Source: ZC4RG17 sp036259475 (GTDB taxonomy: Bacteria > Actinomycetota > Acidimicrobiia > Spongiisociales > ZC4RG35). Taken from it: 64,000 nt of DNA. The stretch's first letter is position 1; each line of letters begins with the position of its first letter. Under the pieces are notes generated by a model. That model did not search any database and had not been told where the DNA came from. It saw only the letters and a list, made by a program, of their open reading frames with translations. Location: contig DATABS010000071.1 of assembly GCA_036259475.1 (NCBI GenBank), positions 1 to 64,000 on the forward strand, in the 5' to 3' direction. Below, piece by piece: positions 52,676-60,366 of the stretch. A program made the translations under genes and the position numbers.

Positions 52676-53557
52676 TTACCAGCCCCTGCTCGCCAGTCGC
52701 TCCGACTCGGCCAGCCGCTCGATCTCGATGCCCGACATTGCCTCGCCCAGGCCGGTCGACACCTTGGCCACCTTGTCGGCGTCCTCCCAATAGGTGGTGG
52801 CCTCGACGATCGCCCGGGCGTATGCCTCGGGATCCGAGCTCTTGAAGATGCCGGAGCCGACGAAGACGCCGTCGCAGCCCAACGCCATCATTAGGGCGGC
52901 GTCGGCCGGTGTCGCCACACCGCCGGCGGCGAAGTTGACTACCGGCAGCCGGCCCTCTTGGCGGACGAGGCGGACCAGTTCCACGGGCGCTCCGTGGTCG
53001 CGGGCGGCCGCCATCAGTTGCTCGTCGGTGAGCCGCGTGGCGACGGCGATCTCGTTGTTCATCGTGCGCATGTGTCGGACGGCCTCGACCACGTTTCCTG
53101 TCCCGGCCTCACCCTTGGTGCGGATCATCGCCGCCCCCTCGCCGATCCGACGCAGCGCCTCACCGAGGTTGCGGGCCCCACACACGAATGGAGTGGTGAA
53201 AGCCCACTTGTCGATGTGATGCTCCTCGTCGGCCGGAGTGAGCACCTCCGACTCGTCGATGTAGTCAACCTCGAGCGCTTCCAGGACCCGCGCTTCGAGA
53301 AAGTGGCCGATGCGGGCCTTCGCCATCACCGGGATGCTGACCGCTTCCTGGATCTCCTGGACCTTGGTGGGATCGGCCATCCGGGCGACGCCGCCCTGGC
53401 GGCGAATGTCGGCCGGTACGCGCTCGAGAGCCATGACAGCCACGGCCCCGGCCTCCTCGGCGATGACTGCCTGCTCGGCGGTGACGACATCCATGATGAC
53501 GCCGCCCTTGAGCATCTCGGCCAGGCCTCGCTTGACCAGTTCGGTTCCACGTTCCAC
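52676..53557 (-). CDS. pdxS: Pyridoxal 5'-phosphate synthase lyase subunit
   Basis: A 293-residue TIM-barrel enzyme that builds PLP from ribose 5-phosphate, glyceraldehyde 3-phosphate and ammonia. KGGVIMDVVTAEQAVIAEEAGAVAVMALE with the catalytic Asp about 23, VMAKARIGHF (Lys about 80) and IRTKGEAGTGNVVEA (Lys about 148) are all present. Start is GTG at 53557 with AAGGAG six bases upstream. It supplies the cofactor used, for example, by the aminotransferase in the catabolic operon. Confidence 0.98.
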   Translation of the reverse strand: MERGTELVKRGLAEMLKGGVIMDVVTAEQAVIAEEAGAVAVMALERVPADIRRQGGVARMADPTKVQEIQEAVSIPVMAKARIGHFLEARVLEALEVDYIDESEVLTPADEEHHIDKWAFTTPFVCGARNLGEALRRIGEGAAMIRTKGEAGTGNVVEAVRHMRTMNNEIAVATRLTDEQLMAAARDHGAPVELVRLVRQEGRLPVVNFAAGGVATPADAALMMALGCDGVFVGSGIFKSSDPEAYARAIVEATTYWEDADKVAKVSTGLGEAMSGIEIERLAESERLASRGW

Positions 53558-53559
53558 GG

Positions 53560-54606
53560 TTACTCCTTCCGGGCGTCAATGGTAGTTCGATGACGAATAA
53601 CCGCCGATTCGTAAGCTGCCCGGTAGAGACCCAGCACCCGCCCCCAGTCGAAGCGGGAGGCGGCCTCCTGCGCCCGCTCGGCGAGGGTCTCGCGGCGCCC
53701 TCCGTCGGTGAGGAGGAGAGCCACTTCGCGGGATAGCTCCTCGGCGTCTCCGGGTCGCACGAGGACGCCGGTGCCCGCCAGGACGGCGTCGAAAGCCGGA
53801 AGATCCGAGGCGACGACCGCGCAGCCGGCCGCCATCGCTTCCGCGACCGTGATGCCGAAACTCTCCCCGCCGAGGTTGGGGGCAACCATCACCGACGCCG
53901 ACGCCAGCGTGGCTCGCTTCGTCTCTTCGTCGACCCTGCCCCGGAATTCGACGCCCGGCACGGTCCGGCTATGTCCCCGCCCGAGCACCACCAGCTCTGC
54001 GTCCGAAACGGTCCGGCGGATCGCCGACCACGCCGCCAGCAGCACCTCCAGGCCCTTGCGAGGATCGTCGCGACCCAAGAACACGACCCGGTGGGCGCGA
54101 CGCGGGACCGGTACCCGGTAAGAGGGCACGTCGATGGCGTTGGGAATGATCACCGGCTCGCCCCATCGGACGGGCAGTGCTTCTGCCGCCACCGCGCTGG
54201 CCGCCGTGACGACTGAGTCGCCCAGGAGGCGCCGACCGATTCTGGAAGCGGACCGATACACACGGCGAGTCCAGGGCGCCGGGTCGGCGTGGAATGTGGC
54301 CACCGTCGGCTTGTCGAGGGTGAGAGCGGCCCAGCCGACGACGGGAATGAACGGCTCGTGGACGTGGACGACGTCGACGTCCGCCAGCCGGCGTCGGATG
54401 GAGGCGATGGCGCGGGGGTCGAGGGAGAGCGGCACGCTTGATCGGTTGGCGGACACCGAAACGGTGCGGCCGGTCTCCGGAGTGCCCGGTCCGACCAGCC
54501 GCGGGTCGTCGCCCGCCTCGGCGAGCCGGACGGCCAACTCCCGGCACAGCTGCTGGACGCCTCCGTCGGTGGTGAGGTCATAGGGGCAGACGATCCCGAT
54601 ACGCAT
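53560..54606 (-). CDS. pimA: Phosphatidylinositol alpha-mannosyltransferase (PimA-like GT4)
   Basis: A 348-residue GT-B glycosyltransferase. IGIVCPYDLTTDGGVQQLCRELA, VVHVHEPFIPVVGWAAL, FLGRDDPRKGLEVLLAAW and the GT4 motif ESFGITVAEAMAAGCAVVAS (catalytic EX7E, about 266-274) match PimA, which transfers mannose from GDP-mannose to phosphatidylinositol on the inner membrane face. The neighbours patA and pgsA make this assignment strong. Confidence 0.92.
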   Translation of the reverse strand: MRIGIVCPYDLTTDGGVQQLCRELAVRLAEAGDDPRLVGPGTPETGRTVSVSANRSSVPLSLDPRAIASIRRRLADVDVVHVHEPFIPVVGWAALTLDKPTVATFHADPAPWTRRVYRSASRIGRRLLGDSVVTAASAVAAEALPVRWGEPVIIPNAIDVPSYRVPVPRRAHRVVFLGRDDPRKGLEVLLAAWSAIRRTVSDAELVVLGRGHSRTVPGVEFRGRVDEETKRATLASASVMVAPNLGGESFGITVAEAMAAGCAVVASDLPAFDAVLAGTGVLVRPGDAEELSREVALLLTDGGRRETLAERAQEAASRFDWGRVLGLYRAAYESAVIRHRTTIDARKE

Positions 54607-54679
54607 CAGCGCGCCGTGGCGAGCATGCCGCCGCTCACCGGTGACTCCAGCCCACGGTACGACCGGTGGTTGGCGAGCG

Positions 54680-54697
54680 TGGAACTTTGGGTTCTAG
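54680..54697 (+). repeat. Interspersed intergenic repeat, copy 5 (diverged)
   Basis: TGGAACTTTGGGTTCTAG, preceded by GGTTGGCGAGCG and followed, after a changed hairpin region, by AGCCCGCGGTTCG, matching the flanks of copies 2-3. It lies in the 204-base gap between patA and pimA. Apart from it I see no gene or clear signal in this gap. Confidence 0.65.
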
Positions 54698-54810
54698 ACA
54701 ACGCCTGAGGGGTCTGCAGCCCGCGGTTCGTGCCTCGTCTTCGCTGCGAATTGGGCGGGCGTCACACATGAGCTGCGGTCTCGACCTACCGCCGGCTCCT
54801 GGCCCCTGAG

Positions 54811-55701
54811 TCATGCCTTGTCCGACGGCCAGTTGGGCTGCACGAGGTGCCATTGGCCGGGATCCCGGAGGATCATCTCCTCCAGCTTGGCCGCGATAAC
54901 CTGAACCGACTCCGTTGGTGTGGCGCCTTCCGGGAACTCGAGGGGCGGATGGATCACCGCATGGTGGCCCGGTCCGTCCTTGAAGTAGATCGCTACGGGG
55001 ATGATCGGTGCTCCGGCGTTCCGGGCGATCGAGACAGGGCCGAGCGGGAGTGTGGTCTCCTCGCCGAAGAACTCGACGCCCACTCCCCGGCCGGAGATGT
55101 CGCGGTCGGACAACAGGCAGACAGCCTTACCGTCCTTGACCGCCCGCACCAGCTTGGGACCCAACCGACCCTGGCCGGTGAGGATGATCTCGATCCCGAA
55201 CATGCTCCGCTGGTGCGTGAACCACTCGGTGATCCGCTGGTTGGCGAGGCGCTCGGCCACCGCCACGACCGTCAGGTCGAGGTGGAGTCCGATCAGGGCG
55301 GCGATCTCCCAGTTACCCAGATGCGGCAGGACCACGATCATTCCCTTCCCCGCCGCCATCGCCTTCTCCAGGTTCTCGATGCCGTCGACGGTCATCGAGG
55401 ACCACAATGAGGAGAACCGCCGGGGTCTCACCCAAAAAGACTCGGCCCAATACCGCCCGTAGGACATGAACACCCGGCGGGCGCTCGAGGCGGGCTGGCC
55501 GAGGCGTTGCATGTGGCGGCGGGCGATCCGGCGACGGGCGGGATCCACGGCGTACCACACGAGACCCCCCCACCTTCCCAGCCGGCGGATGGCCGCCTCC
55601 GGCAACATCCCGAGGAAGCCAACCGCCAGACGCAAGGCAGCGAAGGAGACCCACTGCATCGCCCGTCCAGTTCGCTCCACGGCCGATCGCCGGTCAGACA
55701 T
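54811..55701 (-). CDS. patA: Phosphatidylinositol-mannoside acyltransferase (PatA-like, LpxL/HtrB family)
   Basis: A 296-residue membrane-associated acyltransferase. It carries the HX4E motif (LPHLGNWE, about 124-129), SDRDISGRGVGVEFFGE and a GPVSIARNAGAPIIPV segment, all typical of the LpxL-like family. In actinobacteria this member acylates the mannose of PIM lipids. It overlaps pgsA by eight bases, as in mycobacterial pgsA-patA-pimA clusters. Confidence 0.9.
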   Translation of the reverse strand: MSDRRSAVERTGRAMQWVSFAALRLAVGFLGMLPEAAIRRLGRWGGLVWYAVDPARRRIARRHMQRLGQPASSARRVFMSYGRYWAESFWVRPRRFSSLWSSMTVDGIENLEKAMAAGKGMIVVLPHLGNWEIAALIGLHLDLTVVAVAERLANQRITEWFTHQRSMFGIEIILTGQGRLGPKLVRAVKDGKAVCLLSDRDISGRGVGVEFFGEETTLPLGPVSIARNAGAPIIPVAIYFKDGPGHHAVIHPPLEFPEGATPTESVQVIAAKLEEMILRDPGQWHLVQPNWPSDKA

Positions 55702-56266
55702 CGATGCGGTGATAGGTGGAGACGAAGCGTTGAATAGCCGTCAGCCAGACCGTCACCACCATCACCCACAGCATGGGTTCGACCAGACCGGTGAACAGAC
55801 CGAGCGCAAACAGGATGACCCGCTCCGCCCGTCCCATGAAGCCGTTCTTGCCTGCCAGGCCCACCGACTCCGCTTTGGCCCGCAGATAAGGCACCAGCAT
55901 CGCCCCACCGACGGAAAGTACGATGAGCAGCAGGACCCGGGCGTTGCCCTCCATGGCGAAGGCGAGGGCGGCGAATGACGCGATCTCGCCGATTCGGTCG
56001 CTTCCGGCGTCGAGGAAAGCGCCCCGTGCGGTGACCGAGCCGGCGGCCCGGGCGACGGTTCCATCGAGGCCGTCGAGAGCCGAGCCGAGCAAGGCGATCA
56101 GGGCCCCCGTGGCGAGATAGCCCAGGGCGATCACGACTGCGCCGGCGATAGTCACGGCCAGCCCGATGGCTGTCATGACGGCGGGGGTGACGCCAACACC
56201 GGCGAGAAAACCCCCGATGGGTCCGAGGAAACCCTGGAGGTGGGGCCGGACTCGAGTGTCGATCAC
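55694..56266 (-). CDS. pgsA: CDP-alcohol phosphatidyltransferase (phosphatidylinositol-phosphate synthase-like)
   Basis: A 190-residue membrane enzyme with about six helices. The CDP-alcohol motif is complete: LDGLDGTVARAAGSVTARGAFLDAGSDR, with aspartates spaced as DGX2GTVARX8GX3DX3D at about residues 66-90. In this gene context it most likely makes phosphatidylinositol phosphate from CDP-diacylglycerol and inositol phosphate for PIM synthesis. The start I prefer is GTG at 56266 (VIDTRVRPHLQGF). A TACGTT box nine bases upstream suggests a leaderless transcript; a longer start at 56314 is less likely. Confidence 0.9.
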   Translation of the reverse strand: MIDTRVRPHLQGFLGPIGGFLAGVGVTPAVMTAIGLAVTIAGAVVIALGYLATGALIALLGSALDGLDGTVARAAGSVTARGAFLDAGSDRIGEIASFAALAFAMEGNARVLLLIVLSVGGAMLVPYLRAKAESVGLAGKNGFMGRAERVILFALGLFTGLVEPMLWVMVVTVWLTAIQRFVSTYHRIDV

Positions 56267-56275
56267 GAGAACGTC

Positions 56276-56281
56276 AACGTA
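56276..56281 (-). promoter_or_regulatory. Possible -10 box of the pgsA-patA-pimA-pdxST operon
   Basis: TACGTT on the minus strand, nine bases before the GTG of pgsA, in the divergent pgsA/fusA2 gap. Spacing equals that of the catabolic-operon box at 10342, suggesting leaderless initiation. There is no clear -35. Confidence 0.3.
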
Positions 56282-56345
56282 ACAGATCCGGTCGGAGCGT
56301 AGGGTCGTTGGCAAGCGGCAGGGTGCGGACCGGAACCGGCATTCC

Positions 56346-56351
56346 TATGAT
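56346..56351 (+). promoter_or_regulatory. Probable -10 box of fusA2-gltA
   Basis: TATGAT, 28 bases upstream of the fusA2 ATG, followed by GAGGAGG at 56369-56375 as ribosome-binding site. Position and sequence fit a housekeeping promoter; -35 not recognisable. Confidence 0.4.
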
Positions 56352-56379
56352 CGCAACCCCGGCAAAAAGAGGAGGTCCG

Positions 56380-58428
56380 ATGGCTCCAGAGAAGATTCGC
56401 AACGTCGCGCTCGTAGGCCACGGCGGCAGCGGCAAGACCTCCCTCGCCGAGGCGCTTCTCTACGTTTCCGGGGCCACGAATCGCCTGGGATCCGTCGACC
56501 AGGGCACCAGCCTCCTCGATCACGAGCCGGAGGAGGTCGAGCGAAAGATCTCTCTCAGCCTGTCGGTGGCGACGATCGACTGGAACGGCTACGAGATCAA
56601 CCTCCTCGACACGCCCGGCTTTGCCGACTTCTCCGGCGATGCGCGCGCCGCCCTCCGCGCCGCCGACCTTGCCCTGTTCGTCGTCTCGGCCGTGGACGGC
56701 GTCGAGGTCTCCACCGAACTCATGTGGAAGGTCGCCGCCGAGGAAGGGATTCCTCGCGCAATCGTCGTCACCAAGCTGGACCGCGACCGGGCGTCCTTCC
56801 GCCGCACCCTCGATCAGCTTAAGGAGGCGTTCGGCAAGCGGGTGGCGCCTGTCCAGGTGCCCATCGGCGAGGAGGCGGGCCTCGAAGGTCTGGTGCGGGT
56901 CGTTTCCGAGCGGGCTTATCGATACGAGGCGGGAAGCAAATCCGGCACTCAGATCGAGCTACCCGACTCGGTTGCCGAGCTGGTTCACAACGCGCACACC
57001 GCGCTGGTGGAGTCGGTGGTGGAGACGGACGACGCCCTCATGGAGGCCTACTTCGAGGGGAACGAGCCGGACCGGGAGGTGATCGTCGAAACCGTCCACC
57101 AGGGAATGCTGACGGGCGAGATATTCCCTGTGCTCGTGGCCTCCGCCCACACGCTCGTGGGGATCGACACCCTGGCCGAGTTCCTCGTGGACTTCGGAGC
57201 CAACCCGCTCGAGCATGCCGTCCCACCCCTGTCATCCGGATCGCTCGAGATCTCACCGTCGGGACCGGTCGCGGCCTATGTCTTCAAGACCCTTTCCGAC
57301 CCCTTCGTCGGCCGCATCTCCATGTTCCGGGTCTTCTCCGGCTCCATCGACGCCGACACGGAGCTCGAGGTGGCCGGTGACGGCCGTGTGCGCATGCACA
57401 ACCTGTTCCGTATGCAGGGCAAGGAGCATCGCGACGTGGGCTCGGTGGGAATTGGCGAGATCGCCGCGGTGGCCAAGGTCGACAACGCCCGGGCCGGCGA
57501 CACCCTTCGCTCCCCCGGCTCCGATGTCGTCATCGTCCCGATGACCCAACCGGTGCCGGTAATGGAAGTGGCCATCAGTCCGCGCTCGAATCAGGACGAG
57601 GAGAAACTGTCCGGGGCCCTGGCGCGGGTGGCCGAAGCCGACCCGACGGTCCGGGTCGAGCGCCGGGCCGAGACCGGTGAGACGATTCTCGCCGGCCTGG
57701 GAGACAACCATCTCGAGGTGACCCTCGCCCGCATCAGCCGCAACTTCGGGGTGGATGTGGACACCTCTTTGCCCAAGGTCCCCTACCGCGAGACGATCTC
57801 GGCCAGCGCCGAAGCCGAGGGCAAGCACAAGAAGCAGTCAGGTGGCCGCGGGCAGTTCGGTGTCGCCGTCGTGAAGTTCGCCCCCCGTCCTCGGGGCAGC
57901 GGGTTCGAGTTCATCGACAGCATCAAGGGAGGGTCGATCCCTCGCCAGTTCATTCCCGCCGTTCAGAAGGGCATCGAGGAGGCCCTCGCCGGCGGAATCG
58001 TCGCCGGGTACCCGGTGCTCGACCTGTCGGCCGAGCTGATCGACGGCAAGTATCACTCGGTCGACTCCGACGAGCTCTCCTTCCGCATGGCCGGCATCCA
58101 GGCAGTCCGGGCGGCCGGCCCCTCACTGCGTCCCGTCTTGCTCGAACCGATCATGCACATGGTGGTCCGTGTCCCCGAGGAGAGCACCGGCGATATCATG
58201 GGCGATATCAACGCCAAGCGAGGGCGAGTCCTCGGAATCGACACGGACGGCGGCGTCCGGGTCATCGAGGCACAGGTACCGATGTCGGAAGTACAGCGGT
58301 ACGCCGTCGATCTCCGATCGATGACCTCCGGCCGCGGCACCTTCGAGGTCCGTTTCGACCACTACGAGGAGGTTCCCCCCCAGGAGGTGCAACGGATCAT
58401 CGACGCCGCCCAAAAAGAAGAGAACTGA
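56380..58428 (+). CDS. fusA2: EF-G2-like translational GTPase
   Basis: A 682-residue GTPase with the five-domain layout of elongation factor G. G1 is GHGGSGKT (13-20), G3 is DTPGFADF (77-84) and G4 is TKLD (131-134). In canonical EF-G G3 reads DTPGH; the catalytic histidine is phenylalanine here, and G1 lacks the usual AHIDAGKT, both features of the actinobacterial FusA2/EF-G2 branch. Domain IV (KQSGGRGQFGVAVVKFAPRP) and domain V are intact. The start ATG at 56380 has AGGAGG five bases upstream. Probably not the main translocase; role unclear. Confidence 0.92.
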   Translation: MAPEKIRNVALVGHGGSGKTSLAEALLYVSGATNRLGSVDQGTSLLDHEPEEVERKISLSLSVATIDWNGYEINLLDTPGFADFSGDARAALRAADLALFVVSAVDGVEVSTELMWKVAAEEGIPRAIVVTKLDRDRASFRRTLDQLKEAFGKRVAPVQVPIGEEAGLEGLVRVVSERAYRYEAGSKSGTQIELPDSVAELVHNAHTALVESVVETDDALMEAYFEGNEPDREVIVETVHQGMLTGEIFPVLVASAHTLVGIDTLAEFLVDFGANPLEHAVPPLSSGSLEISPSGPVAAYVFKTLSDPFVGRISMFRVFSGSIDADTELEVAGDGRVRMHNLFRMQGKEHRDVGSVGIGEIAAVAKVDNARAGDTLRSPGSDVVIVPMTQPVPVMEVAISPRSNQDEEKLSGALARVAEADPTVRVERRAETGETILAGLGDNHLEVTLARISRNFGVDVDTSLPKVPYRETISASAEAEGKHKKQSGGRGQFGVAVVKFAPRPRGSGFEFIDSIKGGSIPRQFIPAVQKGIEEALAGGIVAGYPVLDLSAELIDGKYHSVDSDELSFRMAGIQAVRAAGPSLRPVLLEPIMHMVVRVPEESTGDIMGDINAKRGRVLGIDTDGGVRVIEAQVPMSEVQRYAVDLRSMTSGRGTFEVRFDHYEEVPPQEVQRIIDAAQKEEN

Positions 58429-58442
58429 AGGAAAGGAACGCA

Positions 58443-59729
58443 ATGCCCGAAGCCGTCCTCAGGTACGAAGATCAGGAGCTCGAGCTTCCCGCCGAGGTCG
58501 GCAGCGAAGGAGAGATCGCACTCGACATCAGTCGCTTGCGGGCAGAAACAGGCCTCATCACGCTCGACCGCGGGTTTGCCAACACCGCCGAGGGCGGGTC
58601 GGAGATCACGTTCATCGATGGGGAGAAAGGCCTCCTTCGGTACCGGGGCTATCCCATCGAACAGCTCGCTGAGCAATGCTCCTTCCTGGAGGTCGCCTAC
58701 CTCCTCCAGTACGGGGACCTTCCGACGCCCGGTGAGTTCGAGGCCTATGAGAACTCGATCACCCGACACACCCTCCTTCGCGAGGACATGAAGAACCTGT
58801 TCGAGGCGTTTCCACACGAGGCCCATCCGATGCAGATACTGGCCTCCGCAACCTCGGCGCTTGCGACCTACTACCCCGATGCACTCGACCCCCGGGATGA
58901 GGAGGCGGTCGACATATCGGCGCGGCGTCTCATCGCCAAGGTGCCGACCATGGTGGCCTGGTCGTACAAGTACCGCGTGCACCAGCCGTACGTGTATCCC
59001 CGCAACGACCTCGATTACTCCTCCCGATACCTCCACATGATGTTCTCGGTCCCTTCCGAGGAGTACCTGCCCAACGAGACTATCGCCAAGGCTCTCAACG
59101 CACTGTTCATCCTGCACGCCGACCATGGCCAGAACTGCTCCGCCTCGGCGGTCCGTCTTGTCGGCTCGGGGCAGGCGAACGTCTTCTCCTCCGTGGCCGC
59201 CGGCATCCATGCCCTGTCGGGCCCCCGCCACGGCGGGGCGAACCAGGCCGTGCTGGAGATGCTCGAGGACATCGTCAGCGGCGAAGGTGACGTCTCGACC
59301 GCCGTCGCCCGGGCCAAGGACAAGAACGATCCCTTCCGGCTCATGGGATTCGGTCACCGGGTGTACAAGAACTTCGATCCCCGCGCCCGCCTCATCAAGC
59401 AGGTCGCCGAGCAGGTCCTGCGCGAACTGGGGCAGGAAGATCCGCTGCTGCGCGTGGCGGAGGAGCTGGAATCGGTGGCATTGGAAGACGACTACTTCGT
59501 TGAGCGGCGGCTGTATCCCAACGTCGACTTCTACTCGGGCATCATCTATCGAGCGATGGGCTTTCCCACCGATCTCATGACCGTTCTGTTCGCCATCGGC
59601 CGCCTCCCGGGCTGGCTCGCCCAGTGGCGGGAGCTGGCTGCCGACCCCAACACGGCGATCTTCCGTCCCCGCCAGATCTACACCGGGGCGAACGTCCGCG
59701 ACGTGGTACCCCTGAGCGATCGATCGTGA
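58443..59729 (+). CDS. gltA: Citrate synthase (type II)
   Basis: A 428-residue enzyme condensing acetyl-CoA and oxaloacetate. Catalytic residues: His in LHADHGQNCSAS (about 225), His in MGFGHRVYKNFDPRA (about 303) and an Asp in YPNVDFYSG (about 360). Full length for the hexameric bacterial type. It follows fusA2 by 14 bases with a good GAAGGAAAGGA site, so probably co-transcribed. It would consume acetyl-CoA produced, among other sources, by the catabolic operon. Confidence 0.97.
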   Translation: MPEAVLRYEDQELELPAEVGSEGEIALDISRLRAETGLITLDRGFANTAEGGSEITFIDGEKGLLRYRGYPIEQLAEQCSFLEVAYLLQYGDLPTPGEFEAYENSITRHTLLREDMKNLFEAFPHEAHPMQILASATSALATYYPDALDPRDEEAVDISARRLIAKVPTMVAWSYKYRVHQPYVYPRNDLDYSSRYLHMMFSVPSEEYLPNETIAKALNALFILHADHGQNCSASAVRLVGSGQANVFSSVAAGIHALSGPRHGGANQAVLEMLEDIVSGEGDVSTAVARAKDKNDPFRLMGFGHRVYKNFDPRARLIKQVAEQVLRELGQEDPLLRVAEELESVALEDDYFVERRLYPNVDFYSGIIYRAMGFPTDLMTVLFAIGRLPGWLAQWRELAADPNTAIFRPRQIYTGANVRDVVPLSDRS

Positions 59730-59738
59730 AGCGGGTGG

Positions 59739-59861
59739 TAGGTGGTAGGTACCTGCCCGGTCCTTCGCGTCTTCTTCTGAGACCACGAATCGGTCAGGGA
59801 TCGGATCAGTGGTGAAGACCGGTCAGCCGTTGCGAGGTAAGTGACCACGACCTACCACCTA
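59739..59861. repeat. Long-spaced inverted repeat between convergent genes
   Basis: TAGGTGGTAGGT (59739-59750) is matched by its exact complement at 59850-59861, 99 bases apart. The left arm is also an internal tandem (GGTGGTAGGTGGTAGGTACC), and the right arm is followed by ATTACTTAGTACC. It fills most of the 166-base gap between gltA and the convergent membrane-protein gene. It may act as a bidirectional termination structure or be a remnant of a small palindromic element. Confidence 0.55.
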
Positions 59862-59895
59862 TTACTTAGTACCGGCTCCTCGACCTTCGTCAGTT

Positions 59896-60366
59896 TCAGA
59901 GGCCCTCCACATACGGCTCGTCGAGGACCTCTCCGGTGACACCGTCGATGGCCACCAGCGCCCGCTGGTCGGGAGGCTCGGCGGCCGAGTAGAGGATCAC
60001 CGACCAATGGGGTCTGGATCTCAAGCCATGAAACGTGACCGCGGCCGAGGCATGCCCAACGGCGAAGTCGATGGCGGAGGCGCCCTTGGTGAGCGCCTTC
60101 TCCTGTTCGACACGGAGGGGCCAGGCGGCCATCCAATGCCACACGGCGAGCGCCAGGGGCAGCAGGGCCGGCAGCGGGTCGATGATGAGCGCCGCCAAAA
60201 CTGCCAGAGCGAGGTAGATCAGCGCCGGGACCCGGCGACGGGTCGGGTCGGGGAAGCGGTACGGGCCGACGACGTTGGAGTCGAGCTCCTCTTCGATGGC
60301 CACGCCTTCCGCCACCTGGCGGTCGATGTGTATCCCGTCGCGATTGACCCGGCGTTCTTCGGTCAT
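59896..60366 (-). CDS. Small membrane protein of unknown function
   Basis: A 156-residue protein. An acidic cytoplasmic N-terminus (IAEEELDSN-like, residues 20-35) precedes two close hydrophobic helices (about 47-65 and 66-80: ALIYLALAVLAALIIDPLPALLPLALAVWHWMAAWPL). A soluble C-terminal domain ending VAIDGVTGEVLDEPYVEGL follows, reminiscent of a PepSY-like beta-hairpin, though that is weak. It overlaps the thrS stop as ATGA, so it is coupled to thrS. I do not recognise the family. Confidence 0.8.
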   Translation of the reverse strand: MTEERRVNRDGIHIDRQVAEGVAIEEELDSNVVGPYRFPDPTRRRVPALIYLALAVLAALIIDPLPALLPLALAVWHWMAAWPLRVEQEKALTKGASAIDFAVGHASAAVTFHGLRSRPHWSVILYSAAEPPDQRALVAIDGVTGEVLDEPYVEGL

